In this document: piece by piece, positions 8,621 through 18,955 of the stretch
Layout: each line of letters starts with the position of its first letter
Position numbering within the stretch: position 1 is the first letter of the stretch
DNA from: Massilia sp. Se16.2.3
GTDB taxonomy: Bacteria > Pseudomonadota > Gammaproteobacteria > Burkholderiales > Burkholderiaceae_D
Assembly: GCF_014171595.1 (NCBI RefSeq)
Contig: NZ_CP050451.1
Span: 4,154,001 to 4,218,000, forward strand
Length of the DNA stretch: 64,000 bases
Reading direction: 5' to 3'
Program-made: the position numbers and the translations under genes
Notes under the pieces: generated by a model
Database searches by the model: none
What the model saw: only the letters and a program-made list of their open reading frames with translations
Told to the model about the DNA's origin: nothing

Positions 8621-10578
8621 CTAGGGTGGCCGGCTGGCTGCCGCCGTTGGTGCGGCCGGTTCAGACGCGGCGGTCGTCGCGTCAAGCGTACCTGGTCCGG
8701 CCGGCTGCGGCCCGGCCAGAAACAGCCTGGCCGGTCGCGGCGCGTCAGCGGCGGACGCAATCACCTCACGGAAAAATGCAATCAGGGCAGGGACATGCCT
8801 ATCGAAGCAAAAGCGGGTCCGCGCCGCTTCGACACGCTCGCGGATCGCGGCAAGCCGCGGCCCGTCACGCAGTTGCTCGGTCAGATCGGCAATGCTGCGG
8901 TAAAACACGCCGATGCCGAGTTCCCTGGCCAGGGTTTGCGTAGCCACGATCGCACCAGTATTGTCACGCTGGATCATCGGCAAGCCGGCAGCCGCCAGCA
9001 AGGCCATGCGCGCCGGGTAGTTCAGGTCGTCCCAGTTGGCGCGGCGAAGCTCGCCCCGGTTCTCGCTGGCAAAAGCATGCAGCCAGCCGGCGTCGTAGCG
9101 GGAAAATTCCTCGCGCCAGCGCGCGCCCTCGACATTCGCGTGCAGGTGCAGGTGGCGCGGCGCCAGCGCCCCGCCTTGTCGATCCATTCGCGCCATTGCC
9201 CCTGCGTGAAGTCGCCATAGAAATGCAGGTGCACGCCCTCATGGACCAGCTCGGCCACGGTGTGCGGATGCAGGCCGATCGGCCGCCCCGGCACCACGGT
9301 ATGGGGCGCGCCGTCCAGCGCCGACAGCCGCGGCGCCGCAGGTCCGTCGAACTGCGCCTGGCGCGGCAGGTCGCCGTCGAGCACGTGGCAGGGCCGCGTT
9401 CGCGACAGGCCCGGCACGATGGTATCGAACCAGTCGCGCATCTCGGGGCTGCTGAAGATGCAGCCATCGGCATGCTGGTAGAGCGCGACCAGCTGCGGCC
9501 AGGTTCCCTTCTCCAGGCAAATGAACGGTCCCTCCTTGAAATGCCAGACGAAGGGAATGCCGGACGTGGCGAGCATGACCTCGTGCACGAAGGGTACCGC
9601 CTGCCAGTTCAGCAGGCCGTAGATGAGGTCGGGCTGGACGCGGGCAATTGCGCCGCGCCAGTCGTCCATGGGCAGGTCCTCGACATGGCCGAAGGGCAGC
9701 GGCCCGACGGTGTTGTACCAGTAGGGCTGGCGCGTCCACAAACCGTAGAGCGTATGCCCTGCCTCCTCCAGCGCGAGGATGCGGTCGGCATTGTAGGCAA
9801 GTTCGCCAACGAGCAGGATCTTCAGGCCATCGGGCGCGCGTGGCGTTGGCGCCCGCGCACGTGTGCTCTCGTATTGGCTGAGCTCGTCGATGACGTTGCC
9901 CCGTGAAGTACGAAAGCGCAGGGGCTCGCGTACCCGGTAATGCTGGCGAAAAGGATTGATGCCACCCAGCGGCTCCTGCATCAGCTTGTGACGCTGGGCC
10001 GGATGGTCGACCCACTCGCAACTGACCTGTCCGGTAGCCACGAAACGGCCGAGCGGCCGCAGCCGGTGCCAAAACAATTGCTCCAGGTCGTCGGATTCAA
10101 ATCCGCTACGCTCGGTCCAGCGCACTGCACAGCGCCGGTGCAGGCATTGGACGAGCTGCAGCCAGCTGTCGGGGATTTGCCCTGCGGCGTGGCGGTTATA
10201 GCTGTGGCGCAGGCCGGAATACGCCAGTATCGCACCGGGGTCCCCATCGAGCGCCGCGCACAGCTGCGCCAGGTGGTCGCGGTAATGGACATCGTCGCTG
10301 GGCAGGTAGGCCACCATGGACGCCCGCGCCATCTCGAGCCCGAGGTTAAGCGACTTGCCCAGCCCTTCGTTGCGCTCGTGGCGCACATACCGCACGCGCG
10401 GATCGCCGCGCCACGGCGCCAGCGCCGCGCGCGTTGCCGGGCTGGAGCCGTCGTCGATGACGATGACTTCCCAGTCGGCCAGCGTTTGTGCGAACAGGCT
10501 GTCCAGCGCCCGCGGCAGGAAGGCTGCCTGCTCGTAGGTCGGCATCAGGACGCTCACGCGTGGGATCGCTGTCGTCAT
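8621..10578 (-). CDS. two-domain glycosyltransferase (GT2 + second GT domain), frame interrupted
   Basis: The N-terminal ~230 residues are a GT-A family 2 transferase: PRVSVLMPTYEQAAFLPRAL, VIVIDDGSS and the DxD-like YLPSDD are visible. The second half (from ~265, KILLVGELAYNADRIL) looks like a GT-B-type or CgeB-like domain ending in NYPARMALLAAAGLPMIQ. The upstream frame runs into nonsense after WIDKAG, while another frame continues the same domain to 8621. A one-base error near 9165-9175 (agcgccccgcc) restores a protein of about 650 residues. The far C-terminus is Ala/Pro-rich. It stands alone with no polysaccharide genes beside it, so the acceptor is unknown. Confidence 0.75.
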
Positions 10579-10832
10579 CTGGCGCCCTCGCTGCCATTGG
10601 AAGCCCTGGCTTGCATTGGCGCCTGGCGCTGCATGAGGGGTAATGCGGTATGGTGCATGGCCGGCCTCGGGATGGATGACCTGTCCAGCTTAGAGCTGGG
10701 TGACGTCGACGGTTTGCGAGGAATCAGGCGTGCCTGGGGAACTGTTCAGTTGCTTGTGGCTCGGCCTTGACAGGCTGAGCTGTCGTGTGGGGCATGCGAC
10801 GATGCTTATCGTTCGTTCGCGCTGCACGCCGC

Positions 10833-10866
10833 AAAAGAAACGGGCCCTCAATGAAGGGCCCGTTTC
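10833..10866 (-). terminator. intrinsic terminator of the tRNA-Gly/tRNA-Cys array
   Basis: AAACGGGCCCT (10838-10848) and its complement (10855-10865) form a perfect 11-bp stem with a 6-nt loop. On the minus strand a TTTCTTTT tract follows. It sits 8 nt beyond the last tRNA-Cys. Confidence 0.85.
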
Positions 10867-10873
10867 GACATTC

Positions 10874-10947
10874 TGGAGGCGAGGACAGGAATCGAACCTG
10901 TCTGAACGGCTTTGCAGGCCGTCGCATAACCTCTTTGCTACCTCGCC
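10874..10947 (-). tRNA. tRNA-Cys (GCA)
   Basis: Reading the minus strand gives a 74-nt cloverleaf with acceptor GGCGAGG/CCTCGCC, discriminator T and encoded CCA. The anticodon loop is CTGCAAA (GCA) and the T-arm has GGTTCGATTCC. It differs from the other tRNA-Cys at several D-arm, anticodon-stem and T-stem positions, so it is not an exact duplicate. Confidence 0.95.
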
Positions 10948-11034
10948 AGAACCAAGAATACAGCTGCCGAGCTGGCGAGCTTTGTGGCGGATCAATGATG
11001 GACGAGCTTGGTCGATGTGGGAGCCAGAAATGCA

Positions 11035-11059
11035 AAAATCGCCGGCGGGCGGCGATTTT
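11035..11059 (-). terminator. terminator-like hairpin between the two tRNA-Cys genes
   Basis: AAAATCGCCG (11035-11044) pairs perfectly with CGGCGATTTT (11050-11059) around a 5-nt loop. On the minus strand the hairpin ends in TTTTTGCATTT. It lies 12 nt downstream of the first-transcribed tRNA-Cys. It would terminate or attenuate transcription before the second copy, or act in processing. Confidence 0.6.
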
Positions 11060-11071
11060 CTGCTTGCATTC

Positions 11072-11145
11072 TGGAGGCGAGGACGGGAGTCGAACCCGTC
11101 TAGACGGCTTTGCAGGCCGCTGCATAACCGCTTTGCTACCTCGCC
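11072..11145 (-). tRNA. tRNA-Cys (GCA)
   Basis: This 74-nt cloverleaf has acceptor GGCGAGG/CCTCGCC, anticodon GCA in CTGCAAA, T-loop GTTCGACTC and encoded CCA. It is the first-transcribed of two non-identical tRNA-Cys genes and follows the four tRNA-Gly genes on the minus strand. Confidence 0.95.
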
Positions 11146-11221
11146 GGAGGATTAGGTACAACTGCCGGGCTGGCGGGTTATTTGCCAACACAACATGAGA
11201 AGCAATTGCTTTCTCGCATTC

Positions 11222-11297
11222 TGGAGCGGGAGAAGAGTCTCGAACTCTCGACCTCAACCTTGGCAAGGTTGCGCTCTACCAACTGAGCTACTCCCGC
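11222..11297 (-). tRNA. tRNA-Gly (GCC), copy 4 in transcription order
   Basis: The 76-nt cloverleaf has acceptor GCGGGAG/CTCCCGC, D-arm GCTCAGTTGGTAGAGC, anticodon loop TTGCCAA (GCC), T-arm AGTTCGAGACT and encoded CCA. Its sequence is identical to the other three copies. Confidence 0.95.
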
Positions 11298-11337
11298 TTA
11301 GGAGTTACTGCCATTCATACACGCCGGTTCGAGAACC

Positions 11338-11413
11338 TGGAGCGGGAGAAGAGTCTCGAACTCTCGACCTCAACCTTGGCAAGGTTGCGCTCTACCAACT
11401 GAGCTACTCCCGC
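11338..11413 (-). tRNA. tRNA-Gly (GCC), copy 3 in transcription order
   Basis: The sequence is identical to the other three tRNA-Gly genes. It is separated from its neighbours by unrelated spacers of 40 and 41 nt. Confidence 0.95.
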
Positions 11414-11454
11414 TTGGAGTGTGTTACCGCACCTGCATTACTGCTGCTCCAAAC

Positions 11455-11530
11455 TGGAGCGGGAGAAGAGTCTCGAACTCTCGACCTCAACCTTGGCAAG
11501 GTTGCGCTCTACCAACTGAGCTACTCCCGC
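11455..11530 (-). tRNA. tRNA-Gly (GCC), copy 2 in transcription order
   Basis: The sequence is identical to the other three copies, with anticodon GCC and encoded CCA. The spacer to the first-transcribed copy is 88 nt and AT-richer than the others. Confidence 0.95.
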
Positions 11531-11618
11531 ATGCTGGAAACATTGATTATCGCAGAAATTGTGACAACTTCCAAGACAACCGGTACTGCTGAGTTATCGT
11601 CGACTTCAGTGCAAACGT

Positions 11619-11694
11619 TGGAGCGGGAGAAGAGTCTCGAACTCTCGACCTCAACCTTGGCAAGGTTGCGCTCTACCAACTGAGCTACTCCCGC
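11619..11694 (-). tRNA. tRNA-Gly (GCC), copy 1 in transcription order
   Basis: This is the first tRNA downstream of pgsA, 88 nt after its stop codon. It may be transcribed from the pgsA operon or from its own promoter in the intervening AT-rich sequence. The cloverleaf is identical to the other three. Confidence 0.95.
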
Positions 11695-11782
11695 TTTGTC
11701 TGTCGTTTGCTGCGATGTCGTCGCAACAGGCAAGCATTATAGATGATCTGATCCGTACGTCAAGGATGACGAAGAAGTAATC

Positions 11783-12361
11783 TTACAAATTCCCGCTTTT
11801 TTCCTTGATCAGCGGCCACGCGCGGCGCAGATAGTAGAACATCGACCATACCGTCAGCACGCCGGCCACCCACAACAGGATCTCGCCCCAGTAGTGCATA
11901 TCCAGGCCGAACAGGCGGTCATGGAACAGCAGCATCGGGATCGCCGCCATCTGCGCGGCAGTCTTGACCTTGCCCAGCGAACTGACGGCAACGGACTTGC
12001 GCGCGCCGATCTCGGCCATCCATTCGCGCAGGGCCGAGATCGTGATCTCGCGGCCGATGATGATGAAGGCGATGACCGCATCCACACGCTGGAGCTGGAT
12101 CAACATCAGCAAGGCGCCGGCGACCATCAGCTTGTCGGCAACCGGATCGAGGAAAGCGCCAAAGGCCGAGGTTTCGTTCCAGCGCCGCGCCAGGAAGCCG
12201 TCGAACCAGTCGGTGATCGCAGCAACGATGAATACGAGCGTCGCCGCCAGGTTCTGTTCGGGACGCGTCAGCCAGTGTTCGGGAAGATAGTAGACGCCGA
12301 CAACGAGGGGAATGAGTGCTACACGTAACCAGGTCAGGAGAATCGGGATGTTAAAAGGCAT
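11783..12361 (-). CDS. pgsA: CDP-diacylglycerol--glycerol-3-phosphate 3-phosphatidyltransferase
   Basis: This 192-residue inner-membrane enzyme commits CDP-diacylglycerol to phosphatidylglycerol synthesis. The CDP-alcohol phosphotransferase signature DG-x2-AR-x8-G-x3-D-x3-D is intact: DGFLARR, then FGAFLDPVADK, at residues ~53-75. Several hydrophobic helices surround it, including ILLTWLRVALIPLVVGVYYL at the N-terminus. It lies downstream of uvrC and upstream of the tRNA-Gly array, an arrangement common in betaproteobacteria. Length is normal. Confidence 0.95.
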   Translation of the reverse strand: MPFNIPILLTWLRVALIPLVVGVYYLPEHWLTRPEQNLAATLVFIVAAITDWFDGFLARRWNETSAFGAFLDPVADKLMVAGALLMLIQLQRVDAVIAFIIIGREITISALREWMAEIGARKSVAVSSLGKVKTAAQMAAIPMLLFHDRLFGLDMHYWGEILLWVAGVLTVWSMFYYLRRAWPLIKEKSGNL

Positions 12362-12638
12362 AGAGGTTGAACTGGTTTACCGTTAAAAAAGCGTGCGCCG
12401 CTAGTCTACATGGGTATTGCCTTTTGAACCAGTTCAGCTCGGCGGTAGCGAACGGGGCATGGATGCCGGCGATGGCGCAAGGTAGACGGCTCTGCCCGGA
12501 TGTATGCCTGTCGATAGCGCATCCGCCGCGCATCACCCGCCAATGATACGCCGCGATAGTTCGGGCGGTGGTTGAACGCGTGGGCGGCGCATACGCACGC
12601 GAAGCGCACACAGTCGGGCGGAGCCGCCCACCCTGCGG

Positions 12639-14729
12639 TCAATGCAACTGCCGATAGATCTCTTCGGCGAGCGTACTCGAGATGCCTTCCACCGACATCA
12701 GGTCCTCCACGCTGGCGTCGACCACGCCGCGCAGGCCGCCGAAGCGGGCCAGCAGGCGCTGGCGGCGCTTGGCGCCGATGCCTTCGATCTCTTCCGGGCG
12801 CGAGGCCTGGCGCGTCTTGGCACGCTTGGCGCGCATGCCGGTGATGGCGAAGCGGTGCGCCTCGTCGCGGATCATGGCCACCAGCATCAGCGCGGCCGAT
12901 TCCTTGCCCAGCTCACGGGGCGCGCGGCCGTCGGCGAAGATCAGGGTTTCCAGGCCCACGCGGCGCGCCTCCCCTTTCGCCACGCCGACGATCAGCGAGA
13001 TATCGAGGCCCAGCTCCTCGAACACCTGGCGCGCCATCTCGACCTGGCCCTTGCCGCCGTCGACCAGCACGATGTCGGGCACGACGCCCTCGCCGTTGGC
13101 CACCTTTTCGTAGCGGCGCGTCAGTACCTGGCGCATGGCGGCGTAATCGTCGCCCGGGGTGATGCCGTTGATGTTGAAGCGGCGGTACTCGCCGTTCTGC
13201 ATCTGGTGATGGTGGAAGACCACGCATGAAGCCTGGGTGGCCTCGCCCGCCGTGTGGCTGATGTCGAAGCATTCGATGCGCAGCGTGTCGAGGTCCTCGC
13301 TGTCGAGATGCAAGGTATCGGCCAGCGCGCGGGTGCGCGCCTGTTGCGAACCCTGCTCGGACAGCAGGCGCGCCAGCGAAATCTCGGCGCCCTTGCAGGC
13401 CATCTCCAGCCACTGGCGGCGCTGCCCCTGCGGCTGGAAGATCAGGTTGATGCGGTGGCCGCACTGCTCGGCCAGGGCGCTGATCAGCTCGGGATGGTCG
13501 AACTCGACGTTCAGGACCAGGGTGCCCGGGATGAACTGGCCCGAGTAATGCTGGGCGAGGAAAGCGGCCAGCACTTCGACCTCGATCGGCTCTTCGCCGA
13601 GCGATTCACCGACGTGCGACGGAAAATAGGCGCGGTCGCCCAGGTGGCGGCCGCCACGCACCATCGCCAGGTTGACGCAGGCGCGGCCGCCCTGCACCAG
13701 CACGGCGATGACGTCGACGTCGGCGTCGCCCACGTTTTCCATGCTCTGCGCGTGCAGCACCTTGGACAGCGCCTGGATCTGGTTGCGCACGCTGGCCGCC
13801 TGCTCGAACTTCAGCTCCATCGCATACGACTGCATCTTCTGCTCGAGGTCTTCCAGCACCTCGCCCTGGCGTCCGCGCAGGAAGCGCGCGGCATTGTCGA
13901 CGTCGCGCTTGTAGTCTTCCGGCGCGACCAGGTCGACGCAGGGCGCGCTGCAGCGGCCGATCTGGTGCAGCAGGCAGGGACGCGTGCGGTTGGCATACAC
14001 GCTGTCCTCGCAGGTGCGCAGCATGAACACCTTCTGCAGCAGCTGGATCGATTCCTTGGCGGCCCAGGCGCTCGGGAAGGGACCGAAGTACTGGTTCTTC
14101 TTGTCCAGCGCACCGCGGTAGTAACCCATGCGCGGCGCTTCGCCGCTCGAGATCTTGATGTAGGGGTAGGACTTGTCGTCGCGAAACAGGATGTTGTAGC
14201 GCGGCTTGAGCGTCTTGATCAGATTGTTTTCCAGGATCAGCGCTTCGGCTTCGCTGCTGGTGACCGTCGTTTCCAGGTTGGCAATCTGCGACACCATCAT
14301 CGCGATGCGCGGGCTCGACAGGTTCTTCTGGAAATAGCTCGAGACGCGGTTCTTCAGGTTGCGCGCCTTGCCGACGTAAAGGACGTTCCCATTGGCGTCG
14401 AAATAGCGGTACACGCCCGGCAAGCCTGGCAGCTTGGCGACGGTTTCCAACACGCGTACACGCGCCGACTCGCTCGGCTTCACCGGTTCCAGGGCGTCTT
14501 CCCTGAGCGTTGCTTTCAATTCTTCTTTCATCGCCTGCCAACTGTCCGGCCGCGCGCGCGGCGCGGGCACGGCCTTGTCCTGGGTCCTGGTGGCGCGAGT
14601 ACGGGCCTTCTTGCGCGCCGCGGCCGGCATCGCCGCGCCGCCAGCGGCCACATAGGCCACCGCCTCGTCCACCAACTGCTCATCCCGCGCAGGCAAGCCC
14701 GCGTCGGGTACTGGAACTTCCTTGCCCAC
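12639..14729 (-). CDS. uvrC: excinuclease ABC subunit C with N-terminal extension
   Basis: The 696-residue product is longer than the usual ~600. Residues ~95-175 form the GIY-YIG nuclease ([19 protein letters not shown]). A UVR motif follows at ~295-330, then the RNase H-like 5'-incision domain ([19 protein letters not shown]), and two helix-hairpin-helix repeats close the protein. With UvrB it makes both incisions in nucleotide excision repair. The first ~85 residues are basic and Ala/Lys/Arg-rich ([12 protein letters not shown]) and unlike standard UvrC. The listed start is a GTG with no strong ribosome site, so the true start may be the Met of MKEELKATL, about 66 codons in. acpS lies 18 bp upstream. 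Confidence 0.93.
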   Translation of the reverse strand: MGKEVPVPDAGLPARDEQLVDEAVAYVAAGGAAMPAAARKKARTRATRTQDKAVPAPRARPDSWQAMKEELKATLREDALEPVKPSESARVRVLETVAKLPGLPGVYRYFDANGNVLYVGKARNLKNRVSSYFQKNLSSPRIAMMVSQIANLETTVTSSEAEALILENNLIKTLKPRYNILFRDDKSYPYIKISSGEAPRMGYYRGALDKKNQYFGPFPSAWAAKESIQLLQKVFMLRTCEDSVYANRTRPCLLHQIGRCSAPCVDLVAPEDYKRDVDNAARFLRGRQGEVLEDLEQKMQSYAMELKFEQAASVRNQIQALSKVLHAQSMENVGDADVDVIAVLVQGGRACVNLAMVRGGRHLGDRAYFPSHVGESLGEEPIEVEVLAAFLAQHYSGQFIPGTLVLNVEFDHPELISALAEQCGHRINLIFQPQGQRRQWLEMACKGAEISLARLLSEQGSQQARTRALADTLHLDSEDLDTLRIECFDISHTAGEATQASCVVFHHHQMQNGEYRRFNINGITPGDDYAAMRQVLTRRYEKVANGEGVVPDIVLVDGGKGQVEMARQVFEELGLDISLIVGVAKGEARRVGLETLIFADGRAPRELGKESAALMLVAMIRDEAHRFAITGMRAKRAKTRQASRPEEIEGIGAKRRQRLLARFGGLRGVVDASVEDLMSVEGISSTLAEEIYRQLH

Positions 14730-14747
14730 TGGTGCTTCGCTTGTCTG

Positions 14748-15149
14748 TTACTTCGCCGGGTCCTGGGTGACGATCACGAAAGCGACGCCGTAATCGGCCT
14801 CGTCGCTGATCGTCACCTGTGCCGTCAAACCGTTCTGGCGCATGAATTCTTCGAGGGCCCCGCTGCAGACGATGGTCGGCTTGCCGCTCGGGGCGTTGAG
14901 CATCTGCATCGAGCGCCAGGTCATGGGCATGCGCATCCCCAGGCCAATCGCCTTCGAGAACGCTTCCTTGGCCGAAAACCGGGTGGCCAGGAAGCGCAGC
15001 CCGCGCACCGCGTTCTTGGCGCTGCGGGCATGGTATTTTTCAAGCTCCTGCGGGCCCAGGATCTTTTCGGCGAAACGCGGGCCGCTGCGTGCGAGGGCCG
15101 CCTCGACACGCGAGATCTGCACGATGTCGGTGCCGATGCCATAAATCAT
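14748..15149 (-). CDS. acpS: holo-[acyl-carrier-protein] synthase
   Basis: AcpS moves 4'-phosphopantetheine from CoA to the Ser of ACP (acpP is at 27.6 kb). The 133-residue sequence has the family signatures [13 protein letters not shown] (Mg-binding Asp) and [14 protein letters not shown]. The start follows GGAGG, 13 bp after the pdxJ stop, so pdxJ-acpS-uvrC are probably cotranscribed. Confidence 0.95.
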   Translation of the reverse strand: MIYGIGTDIVQISRVEAALARSGPRFAEKILGPQELEKYHARSAKNAVRGLRFLATRFSAKEAFSKAIGLGMRMPMTWRSMQMLNAPSGKPTIVCSGALEEFMRQNGLTAQVTISDEADYGVAFVIVTQDPAK

Positions 15150-15162
15150 TTCGCCCCCTCCT

Positions 15163-15933
15163 TCATTGCGTCCCCAGCGACACGCCCAGGCGCGCCGCGA
15201 CCATGATCGCCTTCATCTCGCGCACCGCGTTCTCCCAGCCGGCGAACAGCGCGTGAGCGACGATCGCGTGGCCGATGTTCAGCTCCGCGATGTCGCGGAT
15301 GGCCGCCACGGGCTGCACGTTGGTGTAATGCAGGCCGTGCCCGGCGTTGACCACCAGGCCATGCTTGACGCCGGCGGCGACGCCGACCTTGATGCGTTCC
15401 AGTTCCGCGGCCGCCTCGGTGCCTTCGGCCTCGGCATAGCGCCCCGTGTGCAGCTCGATCACGGTCGCGCCCGTGCGCGCCGCGGCCTCGATCTGCGCGG
15501 CGTCGGCATCGATGAAGAGCGAGACGCGGATGCCCTCGCCTTTCAGCTGCTTCACGGCCGCTTCCACCTCCTTGAAGTAACGGATGACGTCCAGCCCGCC
15601 TTCAGTGGTCACTTCCTCGCGCCGCTCGGGCACCAGGCAGACGTCCTGCGGCCTTACCTGGCAGGCGAAATCGATCATCTCCTGCGTCACCGCCGCTTCC
15701 AGGTTCATGCGCGTGGCCAGTTGCGGGCGGATCGCCAGCACGTCGGCATCCTTGATGTGGCGCCGGTCCTCGCGCAGGTGCAGCGTGATCAGGTCGGCGC
15801 CGGCCTGCTCGGCCAGCAAGGCCGCGCGCAGCGGGTCGGGATAAACAGTGCCACGCGCGTTGCGCACGGTGGCGATGTGGTCGATGTTCACGCCCAGGTC
15901 GATGACGGGGCCGACAGGTTGCAGGAAGCTCAT
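15163..15933 (-). CDS. pdxJ: pyridoxine 5'-phosphate synthase
   Basis: PdxJ condenses deoxyxylulose 5-phosphate with 3-amino-2-oxopropyl phosphate, the last ring-forming step of vitamin B6 synthesis. The 256-residue TIM barrel shows [50 protein letters not shown] and AGHGLHYTN. It follows recO and precedes acpS, as in many proteobacteria. No strong ribosome site is visible. Confidence 0.95.
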   Translation of the reverse strand: MSFLQPVGPVIDLGVNIDHIATVRNARGTVYPDPLRAALLAEQAGADLITLHLREDRRHIKDADVLAIRPQLATRMNLEAAVTQEMIDFACQVRPQDVCLVPERREEVTTEGGLDVIRYFKEVEAAVKQLKGEGIRVSLFIDADAAQIEAAARTGATVIELHTGRYAEAEGTEAAAELERIKVGVAAGVKHGLVVNAGHGLHYTNVQPVAAIRDIAELNIGHAIVAHALFAGWENAVREMKAIMVAARLGVSLGTQ

Positions 15934-15946
15934 GGTTTTTAGAAGT

Positions 15947-16663
15947 TTATAACTGCATCAGGTCGATCAAAATCTGGCGCGTATTGAGCGGCACGCCGCC
16001 CAGGTGATGCGCCAGCAGGAAGCGCATCAGCTGCTTGCTCTGGCTCTGCGTTGCCGGGTCGCCGTAATCCTCGCGCTCCATGTCCAGCAGGGTCTTGCCG
16101 GACACCACGGGCCAGACATCGGACACGCGCGCCTCGCGCGCACCGCGTTCCGGATCGACCACGTAGTCGCTCGTGGCCTGCACCACCTCACGCGTCGTCG
16201 TCGAGCGTCCCAGGTCGGCGGCCACGCCCGTTTCCTTAAGTAAGGCCCTTTCGAACTTTCGCAAGGCAATTTGCGCCGGTTCGTCGTGGGCCAGCTCGTT
16301 CAAGGTCGAAATATAGTGATCGAACAGGGCGCGGTGCGGGTCGTCGCGTGCCAGCAATTTCACCAGCAGCTCGTTCAGGTAGAAACCGCACAGGAGCGCC
16401 GTACGTTCCAGCGGCAGCATGCCACCCACCCATTCGGCATCGATCAGGGTGCGCAGTTCTGACTTCCCGCTCCACGACACGGCCAGCGGCTGGAAGGTCT
16501 GCAGCACGCCGCGCAACTTCGACAGCGGCCGCTTGGCGCCCTTGGCGACGACCGCGATGCGCCCATGGTCGCGCGTAAACAGGTCGACGATGAGGCTGGT
16601 TTCCTTGTAGGGATAGCTGTGCAGCACGAACGCCGGCTGGCCGTTGACGCGGGTATCGCGCAC
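15947..16663 (-). CDS. recO: DNA repair protein RecO
   Basis: RecO anneals complementary DNA and helps load RecA at gaps (RecFOR pathway). The N-terminal OB-fold begins [20 protein letters not shown]; the rest is the helical RecO domain. The uninterrupted frame starts at a GTG with no ribosome site. A second frame beginning ATG 16782 encodes a Pro/Ala-rich lead-in ([17 protein letters not shown]). It joins this one if one C is missing in the C-run (minus strand) at 16664-16668, giving a ~279-residue protein. The longer form is likelier, because the OB fold would otherwise begin almost at the first residue. Confidence 0.9.
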   Translation of the reverse strand: MRDTRVNGQPAFVLHSYPYKETSLIVDLFTRDHGRIAVVAKGAKRPLSKLRGVLQTFQPLAVSWSGKSELRTLIDAEWVGGMLPLERTALLCGFYLNELLVKLLARDDPHRALFDHYISTLNELAHDEPAQIALRKFERALLKETGVAADLGRSTTTREVVQATSDYVVDPERGAREARVSDVWPVVSGKTLLDMEREDYGDPATQSQSKQLMRFLLAHHLGGVPLNTRQILIDLMQL

Positions 16664-16809
16664 GGGGGTGCGGCTGCGGCGCGCGCAGCCGCCACCGGCG
16701 CCTGCGGGGGCACCGGTGCGGGGACTGGCAGGGGCGCACTGCCCCCGTTGTCGGTATCGAGGTCGGTATCGGGGGGCGTCATGCGTGGGGGTGGTCCTCC
16801 GGCTGCGGC

Positions 16810-17940
16810 TTACTCGTAGCCGTAGGCGCGCAGGCCCGCTTCGTTGTCGGCCCAGCCAGACTTGACCTTCACCCAGATCTCCAGGTACACCGGTCCGCCA
16901 AAGAGCTTTTCCATGTCCAGGCGCGACTGCGTCGAGATCTCTTTCAGGCGCGCTCCCTTGTTACCGATAATCATCGATTTATGGGTGTCGCGCTCGACCA
17001 GGATGGCGGCAAAAATGCGCCGCAGGTTGCCTTCTTGCAGGAACTGCTCGATGAGGACAGTGCTGGTGTAGGGCAGTTCGTCGCCCAGCAGGCGGAACAC
17101 TTTCTCGCGCACGATTTCCGCTGCGAGGAACTTCTCGCTGCGGTCGGTGATGTCGTCCGGGCCGAAGACAGGCGGGTTTTCCGGCAGGTGGTTGCGGATC
17201 TCGCGCTCGAGCGAGTCGATCTGGAAGCGCAACTTGGCCGAGACCGGCACGATGGCCGTGAAGTCGCGCAAAGCGGCCACTCTCTGGGCGAAGGGCATCA
17301 GGGTCGCCTTGTCCTTCATGTGGTCCGACTTGTTGATGACCAGGATCACCGGCACGTTTTTCGGCAGCAGGTCCAGCACTTGCTGGTCGGCCGGGCCGAA
17401 GGTGCCGGCCTCGATGACGAACAGGACAACGTCCGAGGCCGTCAGCGTGTTCGAGACAGTCTTGTTCAGCGTTTTGTTCAGTGCATTCGCATGACGCGTC
17501 TGGAAGCCCGGTGTATCGACATAGATAAACTGGGCATCGTCGACGGTCTGGATGCCGGTGATGCGGTGGCGCGTAGTTTGCGCCTTGCGCGAGGTAATCG
17601 ACACCTTGGCGCCGATCAGCTGGTTCATCAGGGTCGACTTGCCCACGTTCGGACGGCCGACGATGGCGATGTAGCCGCAGCGGAAGCCCGCGGTCGCGGC
17701 GCCGGCGGTGCCGCGCTCGCTGAAGAAAGCGTTCAGGTCGGCGCCCGCTGCATCCTCCACGGCCTCGCCTGCGTCGTCGGATTCCGTATCGGATTCGTCG
17801 TGCTTGCCAGGCTGGTGCGCGGCGGCATGTTGCTCGGCGGCGGCTTCGGTGGCTTCAGCGGCTGGATGTTTCTCGGCCGGGCCGGTGTCGGCGGGCTGGG
17901 TATCGGATCGGGTGTTCATAATATTGCTGGGCTCGTTCAT
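16810..17940 (-). CDS. era: GTPase Era with N-terminal extension
   Basis: Era is an essential GTPase that binds 16S rRNA during 30S maturation. G motifs are intact: [16 protein letters not shown] (G1), DTPGF (G3) and NKSD (G4). A KH domain follows ([18 protein letters not shown]). The ATG at 17940 overlaps the rnc stop (ATGA), an arrangement that couples Era to RNase III. An internal ATG at 17919 is an alternative. The ~75 residues before the GTPase domain are Ala/Glu/Asp/His-rich and probably disordered; canonical Era lacks them. Confidence 0.94.
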   Translation of the reverse strand: MNEPSNIMNTRSDTQPADTGPAEKHPAAEATEAAAEQHAAAHQPGKHDESDTESDDAGEAVEDAAGADLNAFFSERGTAGAATAGFRCGYIAIVGRPNVGKSTLMNQLIGAKVSITSRKAQTTRHRITGIQTVDDAQFIYVDTPGFQTRHANALNKTLNKTVSNTLTASDVVLFVIEAGTFGPADQQVLDLLPKNVPVILVINKSDHMKDKATLMPFAQRVAALRDFTAIVPVSAKLRFQIDSLEREIRNHLPENPPVFGPDDITDRSEKFLAAEIVREKVFRLLGDELPYTSTVLIEQFLQEGNLRRIFAAILVERDTHKSMIIGNKGARLKEISTQSRLDMEKLFGGPVYLEIWVKVKSGWADNEAGLRAYGYE

Positions 17941-18742
17941 GCGTGTTTGGTGGGCGCGGCGGCTGGCGCAGGGCTTCCCGCCGCGTCGTCGCCCTGGATG
18001 GTGGCAATGCCTGCCAGCTTCAGCTGGGCGGCACGCGGCTTGGCCTTGCGCGCCGAGGCCGGGGTCTTGCGCAGGGCCTGTTCGGCGACCTCGAGCGCCA
18101 GGCGCGCCGCCGCCTGTTCGCCGGCACGGCGGCTGCCGCCGCGGCCGAACACCGGATGCCGAGCTTGGGTACCAGGCATTCGATCTCGAATTCCTGGTTG
18201 TGGGCGGCGCCATGGGTGGCGATGACGTTGTAGGTCGGCAGCGAAATTTTGCGGCTCTGCAGGAACTCCTGCAGCAGGGTCTTGGCGTCCTTGCCCAGCG
18301 TGCGCGGGTCGACCGTGTCGAGCAGCGGAATGTAGAAGGCGCGGATCACGTCGCGCGCGGCATCGAAGCCGGCATCCAGGAAAATCGCGCCCAGCAGCGC
18401 CTCGAGGGTGTCGGCCAGGATCGAGGGACGGCGAAATCCGCCCGACTTGAGCTCGCCTTCGCCCAGGCGCAGGAATTGCGACAGTTCGAGTTTCTGGGCG
18501 ATTTCGTAGAGCGACTGCTGCTTGACGAGGTTGGCGCGCAGGCGCGACAGGTCGCCCTCGTCGAGGTTGTTGAAGCGCTCGTACAGGATCGAGGCCACGA
18601 CGCAGTTGAGGACCGAATCGCCGAGGAATTCCAGGCGTTCGTTATGCAGACTGCTATGGCTACGATGGGTCAGGGCCTGCTGCAAGAGGCCAGCGTCCCG
18701 GAACGAATACCCTAAGCGAGTTTGCAGTAACTGAAGATTCAT
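17937..18742 (-). CDS. rnc: ribonuclease III, frame interrupted near the dsRNA-binding domain
   Basis: RNase III cleaves double-stranded RNA in rRNA and mRNA processing. The start [14 protein letters not shown] is followed by the catalytic signature [13 protein letters not shown] and the second acidic cluster [15 protein letters not shown]. The dsRNA-binding domain begins [16 protein letters not shown]. There the frame runs out, while another frame continues [20 protein letters not shown] to the stop at 17937. One missing base near 18155 (caccggatgcc) explains it. The restored protein (~268 residues) ends in a Lys/Ala-rich tail and overlaps the era start. Since rnc-era is a coupled pair, a sequencing error is likely. 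No clear ribosome site precedes the ATG. Confidence 0.9.
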
Positions 18743-18921
18743 TATGATTAATTGTAGTACGAGCGCGGCGCCGGCGGCGCCGCTTGCCCGCTGGCGCCGA
18801 GCGGCCGCTTGCGGAGCATCGATGGTGCAACCCGCGACACGCCAGCGGCGCCCCGCCCATAGCAATGCTTGCCAGCATGGCGCGCCGGCCGCGCGGAGGC
18901 GTCGCGCTTACGTATGGATGA

Positions 18922-18949
18922 GCACGCCGGTGCGCCTGCACCGGCGTGC
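18922..18949. repeat. perfect 12-bp inverted repeat with 4-nt loop
   Basis: GCACGCCGGTGC (18922-18933) is followed by GCCT and its exact complement (18938-18949). It starts just beyond the DUF4845 stop. There is no T-run on either strand, so it is either a Rho-independent-like stem without a tail, a processing signal, or a REP-type element. Confidence 0.6.
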
Positions 18950-18955
18950 GGCGAA

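Noticed and set aside
11222..11694. Regular 76-bp repeats with unique spacers, CRISPR-like at first sight
   Set aside because: The repeats are complete tRNA-Gly cloverleaves with encoded CCA, and there are no cas genes.
10700..11733. Open frames running through the tRNA array
   Set aside because: They read tRNA sequence and repeat the same peptide for each tRNA copy.
13254..15206. 650-codon plus-strand open frame opposite uvrC and acpS
   Set aside because: It is a high-GC shadow of two well-identified genes; the His/Arg/Leu-rich translation has no domain.
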